Origin: Quillaja saponaria
Taxonomy: Eukaryota > Streptophyta > Magnoliopsida > Fabales > Quillajaceae
DNA: 64,000 nucleotides
NCBI GenBank assembly: GCA_029379385.1
Contig: CM055618.1
Location: forward strand, 15,663,071-15,727,070
Direction of reading: 5' to 3'
The stretch's first letter is position 1. The number at the start of each line of letters is the position of its first letter. The notes beneath the pieces were generated by a model. That model was not told the origin of the DNA and did no database searches. It saw only the letters and a list, made by a program, of their open reading frames with translations. Made by a program: the position numbers and the translations under genes. Below, in pieces: positions 12,827 to 24,240 of the stretch.

Positions 12827-14838
12827 GTCAACCTTTAAAAGCTGCTTTGCTGATTAATTATGACCCAACTGGACCATCTCGATTGTTGTCTACGATGTAA
12901 GCAAGATTATAAATTACTGTACTTGGTATAACATTGTTATAGTAATGTTGTCTGATGCATCTTAAAGTTCTAAATAAATAAAAATTATCATTGTTAGAAC
13001 ACGAGTGCTTAAAATTTTATCTTTCTTATGCTTGCTAAGCTTTTCATGGATCCTTTCCTCAGCTATACCTCTTTTTTTTTTTTTTTCCTTTCCCCTTTTT
13101 CCTATCAAACAATAGTGACCAGAACTCAAAAGTTTAATTACATTAAGAGTCAGTTGTATTTCCATTGTTATTTGGGTTCAATACTTCGATATCCTTCTGG
13201 ATAATTTTCCCTATTTTTTTCTTTCTTCCTTTTTCCAAATCTTGAGATCAGGTTAGTCACTTCATCCTTCCCTCTTCCACCTCTTTTATTTCTTCAGATT
13301 TCATTTTCTAAATAGTGCTTTTCCAATCAAGAAGTGTCTGCTTATAAATTGAGATACCAGAAACAGAGATAAATGTCTGTCCCTGATGATGCTTTAATAT
13401 GTAAAATATGGAAATGATCTGGAGTCCAGTGCCCTATTTCTCTCTCCATGTCACAGAAACCATATATTATCCTTATACTTGATGCATTTTTAGGAGTTAT
13501 GCATACCACTTGATATCACTCTTTTCAAAATACTGCTGCAGAGAACCAGTTGTTGGCCATGTGGTCAAAGCCTAATTTTGTTTAAATGCTCTTATAAGTT
13601 GTTTTTCATATAAGTAATGATTTTATTATAAGAAAACGATGGGGCTATCTTTGTACACAAGGCGAGAAAGACACACCAGGCATAAAACAACACAAAAACT
13701 ACAAAATTCAATTCAAGCCATCTAAGAAATCTACAAGAGACCCAGTAAAGTTAAATGAGGAATCGATAGACATCCAATGTTGTGAGAGTATCAGTGTTTT
13801 GTGGTTATGTTAGGTAAGTCCTCTTTTATTTCTTCCAGTACTTGAAGCATTTCATTTTGAAAATGCTGTTGAGTTTTGGTCTGCAGACTTCCTTTCCTTT
13901 TTGCTAAAACCCATACATTTCTTTTTTGTTTTTAAGGTTTTTGTCTGTTTAGAATATTTGAACACCATAAATTTGATGAATGGTTGCTGGCAGTGCGGAA
14001 CAAGAAGGAATAAAAGCCAACGCAATTGAATTACGGCACTTTATTGACTTCATTAAACGCAACAGTCTGCAGACTGAGAGCTTTGTTATTGGGCCCACCC
14101 AATGTAAGTTAAATTGTATCAGCAATTTTATGCCTAAAATATTTGGCACATTTGTTTCAGAGGGAGACTGCCAGTTTTTACACTATTTTTAGGTTGCAGG
14201 TAGCTTCCAGATACTTTGAGTGATAAGGAATTCAGACGTTAGGATTTGGGATTCAGTGTTTTAGAAGTAGTGAGCTTTGAGAATGTGGGTGTGATTCGTG
14301 AAGATAATGTTATCTGATATTTTATTAAGTTGGTGATTATTACTATCCTTCTTATAGTTTGTAATTGGAATTCTGTTGACAGACTTGGTCACATCAATTC
14401 ATGAGAGTTGGTTCTCTGCAAGGTGTATGAACAATTCAAAGCCTGTTGGTGAAGGTGCTATTGTCATGCAAACAGCAGGATGCGTCTTCGTTGCTTTGTA
14501 AGCATATATTAAACTCAACATGCTCGTTTTAGTTTTTTGTAAGATTTCAGAAGGGATATTAGTGTAATTACAGAAGTTGTACTGTGTGAGTGACTAAACT
14601 TTTTCATGACAGGCTTCACTCATTTTTTGACTTTCCACTTTCCTCTTTCATTCTTTTTCTTTTTCCTGCCCTAATCTGTGGCATACTCACCTTTGATTTT
14701 AACAGGTATGAAGGTTCTATAGGCTCAGCATCTCGTGCAATGGCAGCTGCTGATCAGTTAGCTTGGCAATTAGGGCAAAAAAGTCTTGGACCTCATTTTC
14801 GCAATGTGGCCGCTGTAGATCTGAAGCATTATAATTAA
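12827..14838 (+). CDS. Unrecognised conserved-looking protein, last four exons (5' end unresolved)
   Basis: I do not recognise the family. Four exons join in frame with GT-AG introns: 12827-12896, 13994-14103, 14383-14497, 14706-14838 (TAA). They encode about 141 aa, starting GQPLKAALLINYDPTGPSRL and ending VAAVDLKHYN. The product is soluble, with no signal peptide or membrane segment, and a C-terminal alanine-rich helix (ASRAMAAADQLAWQLGQK). Clean frame-preserving splicing at three junctions argues for a real gene. The start is unclear: in the exon-1 frame a TGA lies upstream at 12778-12780, so a 5' exon should splice in at 12826. A different frame offers ATG at 12777 with 16 codons (MTDIVLSSDHWLIASC) running right up to that junction, but it does not connect in frame. 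The true protein may therefore have an unseen first exon or a frameshift here. Confidence 0.65.
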
Positions 14839-15356
14839 TGCAGTAATGCTGCATGAGTTTGCTGCAACTATTTAGTTTTGTATCTATCAAAACTATGGTC
14901 ATCATCACCTACCTTCAATTAGACCATTTGATGTTTGTTCTATCTATTAGCCCCATTAGGTCCTTTGTTCTGTACATCAGCAAGTTTATTTTGTATAAGT
15001 TGGGATTCTATGAATATTTCTACTGAGTTGGTTTAGTTTTTCATACAAAATGACATTAAATCCTTAAAATAGATTAAATAATAAAGAAATAAAAGAGATA
15101 CTAACTTACTGTTAGGTATGTCAGCTCATTTAAGCTATGCATTTACTGGTGTCAAAAGAAAAAAACAGCTAATATTTTAGTTCTCAGCACCAACCATATC
15201 TTATATAACTAGCAACTCATCCCAAAGCTTTACGTGCCATTGAAATCCCCAGTATTAGCACCAAAAATGAATTAAAATAATTTACAAAAAGAATTTCTGA
15301 AGTTAGTAACATTGTTAGCAACTTTTGGTCAAAACATTTACATTGGTTGTGATTAA
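14839..15356. other. 3' flank and AT-rich intergenic DNA
   Basis: Probable 3' untranslated region and downstream flank of the preceding gene. No other feature is supported. Confidence 0.45.
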
Positions 15357-15657
15357 TGTTAAGGGATATGGATAAAGATAAAGATTTTAATTTAAAATAT
15401 ATATTATTATAATTCAATTCTAAAATAATTACTAGATTACAATAATTATTTAATATTATATTTATCTTTAATTTATGATTATCTAGTGATCCTTATAAAT
15501 AGAAAATACTAGTACTATATTAAGTGAGTTGAGTGTTTGTAATCTATGAACTAATATTATAATCTCTCTTCTCGTGAATTAAATCTTATGGCTAAACCAC
15601 GTATATCTGAATCTCTATTTTGATAGATTTATAAATCTAATAGTTGCTTCATTAACA
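15357..15657 (+). mobile_element. Probable solo LTR of a copia-type retrotransposon
   Basis: The segment starts TGTTAA and ends TTAACA, matching the TG...CA inverted ends of LTRs. Inside it has an LTR-like TATA box (ccttataaatagaa, about 15490-15503). It also has the phrase 'cttctcgtgaattaaatc' followed by 'ctaaaccacgtatatctg', which resembles the conserved R/U5 phrase of plant copia LTRs (ttctcgtggacgtagg... gaaccacgt). No internal domain adjoins it. A 5-bp target duplication was not found (attaa versus attcc), so the exact ends could be off. Confidence 0.5.
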
Positions 15658-15979
15658 ATTCCCTTATACCATATTACTAAAATGAATATAATACACCAAT
15701 TACTTCTTTCGATCTGTTTCAAAAGCTACCACAAGCTTTAACTCAACGGATTAATACCCGAGGTTAGGTGTACCTTACTTTTTCTAATAGTAGGGTTGAA
15801 CATGAGAAAAAAAATAGTTGTAAATATAACTCAAATACTAACGGTTTTAACCAACTAGACAGATACGGTTAGGTTAGAGTAAACCCAAAAAAGAAAAAAA
15901 TATAATTAACTATGAAGTAATTCATATTGTCTCTTCACAAAATTGAAGAATTCCAGACCTAATACAAGTTCCAACAATA

Positions 15980-16087
15980 ATGAGTCTCAATCTTCATCTC
16001 CTCTCACCTTATGTGTTGTGTTCCAATACTAAAGAAAGTTTTGATATTCCTAGAATTTGTGACGGCCTTGTGTCTCCTATCTTTTAA
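15980..16087 (+). promoter_or_regulatory. Overlapping upstream ORF of the RING-H2 gene
   Basis: An ATG at 15980, 31 nt before the main start at 16011 and in another frame, opens a 35-codon ORF (MSLNLHLLSPYVL...) that ends TAA within the main coding region. If the mRNA starts upstream of 15980, ribosomes would meet this ATG first, which would reduce translation of the RING protein. Whether the transcript includes it is not known. Confidence 0.4.
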
Positions 16088-16475
16088 ATTTGGGTTATCT
16101 GATTATTCACAAACGTTAATTGACAAATATCTTCAAGGTTCAATGTTTGTGTTGTCTGGGTTCCTATTCGCAGTGTTTTTCATCCAATTGCTTCTCAAAC
16201 ATCAAGAGGAGAACGATAACAACAACAAGAAGAAGATTAAGATTAATGTTGTTGCGGCTGTCGCCGGTGCCAATCTTGAAATAGTTGTTCATCCACAAGG
16301 ACAAGAAGATGCAAAAACTTGTACTATTTGCTTTGAGGACTTGGATATTACCATTGGGAATCGACCCTGTCGAGCTTTTCCAAAATGCAAACATGAGTTT
16401 CATGAACCTTGCATTCTTGCTTGGTTTAATTGTGGAAAATACAAATGTCCTATTTGTCGTTCCCATTTGCTTTAG
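16011..16475 (+). CDS. RING-H2 finger protein with N-terminal membrane segments
   Basis: Putative ubiquitin E3 ligase of 154 aa, intronless. Two hydrophobic segments occupy about residues 7-29 and 43-62. A charged Asn/Lys-rich linker follows (66-78), then a C-terminal RING-H2 finger: Cys104-Cys107, Cys126-His128, His131-Cys134 and Cys146-Cys149, with a proline after the seventh ligand's cysteine pair (CPIC). Layout (membrane anchor then RING-H2) resembles the ATL class, but I do not see the ATL GLD motif, so I keep the call general. The domain ends four residues before the stop. All zinc ligands are present, so the gene looks functional. A probable solo LTR ends about 350 bp upstream, and an overlapping upstream ORF precedes the start. 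Confidence 0.85.
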   Translation: MCCVPILKKVLIFLEFVTALCLLSFKFGLSDYSQTLIDKYLQGSMFVLSGFLFAVFFIQLLLKHQEENDNNNKKKIKINVVAAVAGANLEIVVHPQGQEDAKTCTICFEDLDITIGNRPCRAFPKCKHEFHEPCILAWFNCGKYKCPICRSHLL

Positions 16476-17384
16476 CTTCCTTCCTAAACTGCTGGCCTTT
16501 GAGATAGTGATTAAGAGAATTACTATGATGCTAACACGTCGTTTTCTTGGTTTATTTTATTATGTTTAAGACTCATTCATGACAAGGATGTGTCAATTTG
16601 TTGTTAAATAGAATTACTATAGCAATTGTAATTAGGTAGGTTATCTTTACTTCATGTATGATAATTATTATTATGAGATGTGAATAATCAAATGATGAAA
16701 TTTATCCCTCCCACTGAATTAGTAATTTGTTAGCCCTTCTTGAAAATTGTCCGGTTGCTATATTAATCCGTTGTTGGATATTTTGTTAGATTTTTCTAAT
16801 GTTGAAATTGAAGTTAAAACCTTACTTGCAATTGTTGGGTAAGGAAATGGAAGTTGGACTTAAGGAGGCCCAAGTTTGAGTTCTGGATTTTGTTATGGGT
16901 TTTGGGTCCATGACTCCATAAGTGTGACATTTAAATCTTGATTCTTCAGGCTCACAGTATACCTACCTAAACTACTTTGAATCTCCCCAAAATACAGGCA
17001 GAGAAAACGCCACTGTTCTTCTTCTTGTCCACTCACTAATGCCTTCACACTTTCATAGGAAAAAAGACTTTTCTCGTCTCTCTGCGAGTTACTTTGTCTC
17101 TTTCATCCAGCTACTGCCATCACCACCTAAATGCCACCTTTACCCTCTGTAATTACAAACTTTAATTATTTGGACCCATTTCACAAAAATTAGTATAGTT
17201 TACTCAAATCCCCCACAAAAAAAAAAATGTCATTACCATTTGGAAATTATTCTTTAATTTTCACTCTTTGTAGATCTGAAGCACTTGGGAGCTCAAAAAG
17301 AACGCATTTTGATTTCTGGGTTTTGTTCTTTTGTTTGTTTATAGTGTAATTAGGAGAAGGAAATTTCTGTGGCATTGTGGGGAA
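16476..17384. other. Intergenic DNA and 5' leader of the next RING gene
   Basis: 3' flank of the small RING gene, then a region rich in C/T from about 16980, consistent with promoter and leader of the gene starting at 17385. No further gene is seen. Confidence 0.45.
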
Positions 17385-20300
17385 ATGGGATCGAGTGGTA
17401 GCAAAGCAACGACGTCGGGTGGTGCATCGTCGTCGTTTTCTGACAGTTTTCGAAAGGGTAGATCTAAGGGGCATAGAGGTTTCCGGTCGTATTGTTTGGG
17501 AACGACATCTGGATCTCACGACAATGACAATGAAGACCAGGTAAGTCACTCTATCAGCTATCTTTTTCTTGCAATGTCCGTTTTGCTTTTCTTTGATTTG
17601 TAATTTCTGGGTTTATGCTCGCATTGCATTTGAAACGCAGAAACATCAAGAAATTAGATTTAAATGAAGTTTTGAAATTTTTCTACTTATAATGGGATAT
17701 AAATTTGTTAATTTTTGTTTCTAAGATACATTTCATGAGCTATCTTTCATATACATGCAAGGAATATGGTTCATTTACCGGTTAGTATATGGTTGAATAT
17801 TGTTAGTCTGATTGTTAAATTTCACCTCTTGAGGTTAATTAGTTGTATTTCACTTCAGCTAACTGTTCTTTAGCATAATTTGAAACCCTATATATTATGC
17901 AAACATATTTTGATGAACAAGTTTAGAATTCCTTTTCTTTTCGTTTGTTCATGTTTCCATAAACAAGATTGAAAATATCATATCTGTACAAGGGATCTTA
18001 GCTTCTTTGTAAAAAATGGTTTTGTCTTACAAGAATGAAAAAAAGACTTTCGATATAGCTGCCTCAACTATAAAAAGCTTCTAAATTTCGTTAGATGTGT
18101 TGGATTTTGGTCAGTTTGATCCTTACAAAATAACAATAATAACTTGTCACAGCTGTTTAATTTAGAATCGAGTTATGCTCATACTCATCATTTTCATCTG
18201 AAAACAGTTCCTACACACTTCCGATAACCAACAAATTTGTATTCAATTGACATTTGACCTTCTAGCAGATTAGACCAAGAAAAGTAGAAAACTGAAATGT
18301 CAGTACTTGGTTACAAGTTCATCCTTAACTTATTTTGTTCATAAAGAGAACATAGATGCTTTTTGTATATTCATCTAGGAATTATATAGTTGTTTCATTG
18401 CTCCAGCTGACAATGTGCTAAATTTGGTTTGTAACTCATGATTTAGGGTTGTGATCATCAGAATGATCCATGTACATATCGAAGCCATGCTGGCTCAGAT
18501 CAGATGGAATCTGTCTGTTTTGGAAAGGTTAAATCTGATAAATCCGATGAAATGGGTCATCATGATGCAGGTCTTGATGCATGGGGTCAAGCAAGCATCA
18601 CTAATACTGCTTCCAGAGCTGGTAGCAGCTCGGCTCATGATTCTTCAAATCAGTCCCTGAACCCTTCAAGTCGATTTCTTTCCCGGTTTAGTTTCATTCC
18701 TGGTAATGTGAGCTTCAGACTAAGCAGAACGACCAGTTTAGGGTCATCAAGGTCCTGCCCTGTACCTTCAGAACATCTCACAATATTAAACAATGAAGAT
18801 GAGCTTCATCTGCATACAAGACCTTCTGGAAGCTTGGTCAATGGAGATGAAACTCTTCAATGTAGTGACTTGTGTTCTTCATCTTTGGTTAATGATGCTC
18901 CTACACAATGTTTTGGAGATACTCCTGGTAACACAAGGTTTAATGGCCCAACATCAGGCTCGTCTGATGTGATCAGAGATAGGAGTCATCATGAAGAGGC
19001 GCTTCATATGAACTTATATTCTCCAAGAATTCATCCTGAAACAGAGAGCACTGACACTAGATATTTTGATAGGAGGATTGGAGCTCGAGAACCTGTTGAA
19101 CGGAATGTTCGTTTCAGCCGAACTCTAAGTGTTGGAAGACTTCGTGACAGGGTTCTTCGTCGATCAACACTCTCTGACTTAACATTTCGCCCTCCTCAGC
19201 AAGAAAGAGAAGCAAGAGATGCTAGTCAGGATAGTGAAAGACGAGCAAGGGATGGGGACAGAAGGACATTGCCATCTGATGGTGATGCTGTAAACTCTCC
19301 TACGACATCTGGATATCCTCAGTCCAGTTTGTCTAACTCATTGTTTAGCATGCAAGATTATGAGGTTGAGACTTCACGATCAAGAGAAGCTAGGTATCAG
19401 GATTTGCTGGAAAATAGATCCAATTTTCTTGAACGGAGAAGAAGAATACGATCCCAGGTTAGTAAATTTTATGAATTGAGTAATTAGTGATGGTTCGATA
19501 TCATTTTCTAGCAGAAAGCACAAACAAGATGTTATGCCTTAAAAGCAACGTAAGTGGCATACCTGTAGAGTGGTGGTGCCAATCTGTTGGCAGTGCCATT
19601 AGGGATGATATGGGTCCATTACTGCAGTAAGTTGGTTTAAATATTTTTTCTCCTTGAGATAAAAGGAAAATGAAATAAAGATGAAAGAACTCTAGGACCT
19701 GTATTTACTTGTGTAAGAATATCTGCGGTTGACACCTTCTCCCACTCCCTGTGAACTTACTTTTTATGGAGGTTACTGATCCAAATATTAAATTGTGTAG
19801 GTTCGTGCTCTTCAGCGGTTGGGTAGCCGTTTTGAGAACCTGTCTGGACATGACAGGTCATGTATTTTATCTGGTCAACATAGAACTGGTCGTTGTACGT
19901 GCCGTATTAGTAGTCGTGATAACAATGTAAATGAGGACACTGGTTCCAGGACTAGCATATCAAGGATTGTTATGCTAGCTGAAGCTTTGTTTGAGGTAAT
20001 TCTGATATGCTATTAAGTTTTGCTGCTGGCCATTTTCACATTTATTTATAAAAGTTGAATCTTCTGTACATACTTTAATTAGGTTCTGGATGAAATTCAC
20101 CAGCAGTCTGTAGTTTTATCCTCCCGTCCTTCTGTGTCTTCTATTGGCTCTGTTCCTGCTCGTCATGAAGTTGTGGACTCTCTGCCTATCAAATTATACT
20201 CAAAGTTGCAAACACATCACGAGGAGGCTGCTCAGTAAGTATTTGTGGTGGAACTCATTTTATATTTTCCATCTCCAAATGATTGGGTTCAAGATCTTAC

Positions 20301-21358
20301 TAAAATGTTTCTTTACCTGGTTAAATCTAAATGGTTTGTTTCAAATTTGGCTAAGTGTTGAAGCTATACTGTCACTGTCATAGAAAGAGTCTAATCAGAT
20401 TAAACTATCATCATTCAACTATTTCCTGTCATTTAATCTGAGGCATTGCAGCTTCTCAGCTCTTGAATAACTTTCACTCTTATGTGAGGCCTTTTCCTTA
20501 CATATTTCAGTGGACTATTCTCTTTTTTTACTTTTGTAGATAAGATTAAATTGAAGCTCATATTCTAGAAATTTCAATATTGTAATTGGGATTCCTCCAT
20601 TAATAGTGGAATATAGTAATTGACCTTTTGCTTTGGATATTCTTTATTTCAACAGATGTTACATATGCCTTGTCGAGTATGAGGATGGAGACAGCATGCG
20701 TGTACTGCCTTGCAATCATGAATTCCATAGGACATGTATAGACAAGTGGCTCAAGGAGATTCACAGGTATGAGGATTTGGGGTTTACATCTGGCCAAATA
20801 TTTGGTTAAGGTTAACAATGAAGGGCAAAAGTAAACCAAAAGAAAACTATGATTAAAAATATGTAAAAATGTAGATTGTCTATTTCAGATAAATACGACA
20901 AGTGAGTGCTTCTGTACTATATCTGCAAGTCTGTGATGTCTGTGTCCTTGGAAACTCAATCTGATTCCTATGGTTTGCCTGCTTGATTGTGATCCATTAC
21001 AGTAAATACCATGATAAAACAACAGCAAGAACAATAACGAAACGCCCTAACTCCAAAGTACCTGAATCCTTCACATGGGGTGTCTTTTTTCCATTATATT
21101 GTATATAGAGCTTCGTTCTCCATTATTCATTTGGAATCCATATCTTCCCTTCACCTTGACTGATGTCATTCTTGCTAGAAAGGATGAATTCCCAACTGTT
21201 AAATGTCAGCAAATCTGTAATATTTAGCAGCTTTGAAACTGATGTAAGTTGGTGGCAGAAATGCTGGGACAATTTCTAACATCTATATCATACACAGGGT
21301 GTGTCCACTTTGTCGGGGGGATATCTGCACATCTGGTTCACATCCAGCAGAAATCTAA
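17385..21358 (+). CDS. RING-H2 E3 ubiquitin ligase, 561 aa, possible N-myristoylation
   Basis: Six coding exons: 17385-17540, 18447-19457, 19801-19995, 20083-20234, 20656-20766, 21298-21358. All junctions keep frame with GT-AG introns. The protein begins MGSSGSK, which fits the N-myristoylation consensus (Gly2, Ser6, Lys7), so membrane attachment is likely. Residues about 50-500 are Ser/Arg-rich and probably disordered, with a basic [13 protein letters not shown] stretch around 270-300. The C-terminal RING-H2 finger runs from Cys506-Cys509 through Cys524, His526, His529 and Cys532 to Cys544-Cys547. A 14-residue tail follows ([14 protein letters not shown]). The finger is split by two introns, the last inside its final loop. 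It belongs to the large plant family of E3 ligases with a long disordered N-terminus and C-terminal RING; substrates cannot be read from sequence. It is unrelated to the smaller RING gene 0.9 kb upstream. Confidence 0.9.
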
Positions 21359-22313
21359 AGCTGACCAGCATTCTCCTTCTCCAGGACTCCTGGATTTCTT
21401 GGGGAAAAGTGAAATGTCTACCTGCTATGACACTCAGAAGTCAGAAGTTCAGTCATGTCACCAATGGTTGTTTGATATTTATTGCAATATGCATAAAATC
21501 ATGGTAGAAATAGACTGAACTGCTGCTAGCTGCTATGTCTCGAAGCAGAACTCTGGGAAGAGAGAGACAGATATCCATTGTTCTTTACTCAGGAATAATT
21601 TGTGTATATGTTGTCCTCGTGTTGTATCCTCATTTTTTTTGTATCATGGAATATTATTGCCAGGCTAGTTGAAAATTTTCTCAAAAAGGATTCAGATTTT
21701 CTTTCTTTTCTTTGGTGTACTTGTAGCTTTTGTTAAGTATTGCTTCTTTTACAAATTGATCTTTCACTGGAGCTTTTCTGTACGGGGTTTAATCAGTAAC
21801 TGAAACTGCCTTCTGTGAACCATCAGAAAACTGCAAGCGTGTAATAAGCAGCTAATTGTACATATGTTGCCTTAATTTAAGTGTTGAATTCTGCTCATAA
21901 TAAAATCACTCCTAAAATTAAGTAGTTACCCTAGAAATTGAACTAAAAAATTAAGAATTATATAAGGAGTGAAATAGTTTCAAGATAGTATTTAATTAAA
22001 TAATAACAATTAATTCTCCAAATAAAAGAAACATTAAATAACAAATTCCTTAAATAAAAAACCACCCTAATACATCAAATCCCTAATTATAATTTAAACA
22101 CTAAGAATCTGCATGAACTTTTTTAGGCTTAAAACCCGATGTTTGTGACCTAATTATCAGTTGACAATTTTATGACATTTTAATAAGTGATATCATCATG
22201 CCAAACTTTATGCAATGCGTTGCCTCTACTATCTGTATCAACCTTTTTAAAGCTAGCACTTCAGACTTAGGATTGCTAACCTTATAGTAGGAAGTACACA
22301 AACTGCCATAGCA
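21359..22313. other. Intergenic DNA between RING ligase and pectinesterase
   Basis: The first few hundred bases are probable 3' untranslated region. The rest is AT-rich with no supportable feature; it must contain the pectinesterase promoter, but no clear TATA box could be assigned. Confidence 0.4.
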
Positions 22314-24240
22314 ATGGAGATAACTAAGGATTGTACAATTTTATCTGTCTTCCTTGTGTTGTTTGCATTGTCTCATTGTAGCAGTCTTTCCAAATCCGAC
22401 CTAGAATTATGGTGCAGCCAAAAACCCTATCCCCAGACTTGTCAATACTTCATGAGGCAGAGACAACCTTTTACCTTAAATGCAAAACACCAATTCAAAA
22501 AGATAAGCATACAAATTGCACTAGACCAAGTCATTCAGAGCCAAACCCATTACTTATTGCCTGGTTCCAAATCCAAGAATGATCTCCAGAAAGCTGCATT
22601 GGCTGATTGTCTAGTGCTCTTTGAGAATGCCGTTTTCCGGCTAAACAACACTCTCAACCAATTTGGTCATTACAAACACAACATGGATGCTCAAACATGG
22701 GTTAGTTCAGCTTTGACAAACATCAATATGTGTCGAACCAGTTTAACAGATGCCGGAGTTTCCGACAACATAGTACTGCCTTTGATGTTCCAGAATGTGA
22801 CAGAATTAACAAGCAATTGTCTGGCATTTGATTACATGGGTACTTCAACAAATAATTTGGTTAATGCTTCTAATGGTCCTGCAGAGGCTAATCTTGTGGT
22901 GGCTCAAGATGGTTCAGGAGACTTCGAGAAAATTCAACAGGCTGTGGATGTTGCATCTAACAGGAATGGAACAGAAAGATTTGTAATTCATGTGAAAGCA
23001 GGCACATACCAGGAGACTGTTATGATTGGCCCAAAGGGTATAAATATCACCATGATTGGAGATGGCATTGGACAGACAATTATTACAGGAAGCAAGAGTT
23101 CTAGTGGAGGCTATACTAGCTTGAGTTCAGCAACTTTTGGTATGATTAACAACCTTAACCTTCCCATTTATGTTAGATTAACATGTCTTATAAGTAATGT
23201 TGTCAAACTTGGGCCATAATTAAATTTTATTTATTTACAAAGAATTTTTCTAAGATACAACAAATATAATTTTTTAAAATTAAAACTTTCTAAAAATAAA
23301 TTTATAAATTAAATAATATTAAAATTATAGTCAACTACTATAATAAATATAAATTTACTATTTATAAAGATCTTAACAAGTGCAAACATTTTTTACAAAA
23401 AAAATAAAATTTAAATTGTTAGTTTGAAGGTTGAATTATTATTGAACCAAAGTCAAACGTGGCAAATATAATCAATAATTAATTTGACAATGTGTTATAA
23501 AACCCGACTACATTGCCAAAAATAAAAATTGTCTTATGTTGAAGTTTTATGGACAATGTGCAGGTGTTATTGGCGATGGATTTTTAGCTCGTGACTTGAC
23601 TTTTCGCAACTCCGCCGGACCAACAAGTGGCCAGGCTGTTGCTCTAGTAACACAATCTGACCTCTCAGCCTATTACCATTGTAGCTTTGAAGGGAACCAA
23701 GACACACTATTTGCTGTAGCAAACAGGCAATTTTATAGAGCATGTGACATATATGGAACCGTAGACTTTATATTTGGAAATGCAGCAGCAGTCTTTCAAA
23801 ACTGTAACATATATGTTAGAACTACAAGTAGCAACCTTAACACTATCACAGCTCAAGGCCGAGAAAACCCAAACCAAAACTCAGGAATTGTGATACAAAA
23901 TTCTAAAGTTACATCTGTTACTTCAGAACCTAATTCTACAGTATTAACATACCTTGGAAGACCTTGGAAGGATTATTCGCAAACAATTTTCATTAAAACT
24001 TTTCTTGACAGCTTGATTGATCCGGCCGGTTGGTTAGCTTGGAATGGAAATACTTCAAACTTGGAAACACTTTACTATGCAGAGTATAAGAATACAGGAC
24101 CAGGTTCTTCAACAGCCCAGAGAGTGAAATGGGGTGGATACCATGATTCACCAGAGGTATCACAGTTTACAGTGGGAAAGTTCATATCTGGTGATTCATG
24201 GTTGCCAGCCTTGGGCATTCCATTCACTTCAGGGCTTTGA
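22314..24240 (+). CDS. PME: Pectinesterase with N-terminal PMEI domain (type I PME)
   Basis: Removes methyl esters from homogalacturonan in the cell wall. Two exons, 22314-23139 and 23564-24240, join within Gly276 to give 500 aa, usual for the pre-pro form. Residues 1-24 form a signal peptide. A PMEI-like pro-domain with conserved cysteines (34, 43, 99, 140) spans about 30-185. The catalytic domain starts at NLVVAQDGSGDF. Active-site residues are present: Gln299 (GQAVAL), Gln321-Asp322 (NQDTL), Asp343 (VDFIFG), and Arg408/Trp410 (LGRPW). GTYQE is at 230-234. Two oddities: the linker between pro and catalytic domains (about 175-192) has no basic RRLL/RKLL-type processing site, and the usual QAVALR is QAVALV. 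The single intron lies just before the VIGDGF motif, a common position in the family. I consider it active, but maturation may be unusual. Confidence 0.95.

Noticed and set aside
16164..16466. 100-codon minus-strand frame antisense to the RING-H2 gene
   Set aside because: Shadow of the RING-H2 coding region; no independent features.
17247..17549. 100-codon Arg-rich minus frame near the RING ligase start
   Set aside because: Antisense shadow of the Ser-rich first exon of the 561-aa RING protein.
21249..21518. 89-codon plus frame at the end of the RING ligase
   Set aside because: It is another frame overlapping the last RING exon (21298-21358), whose frame is fixed by the CPLC zinc ligands.
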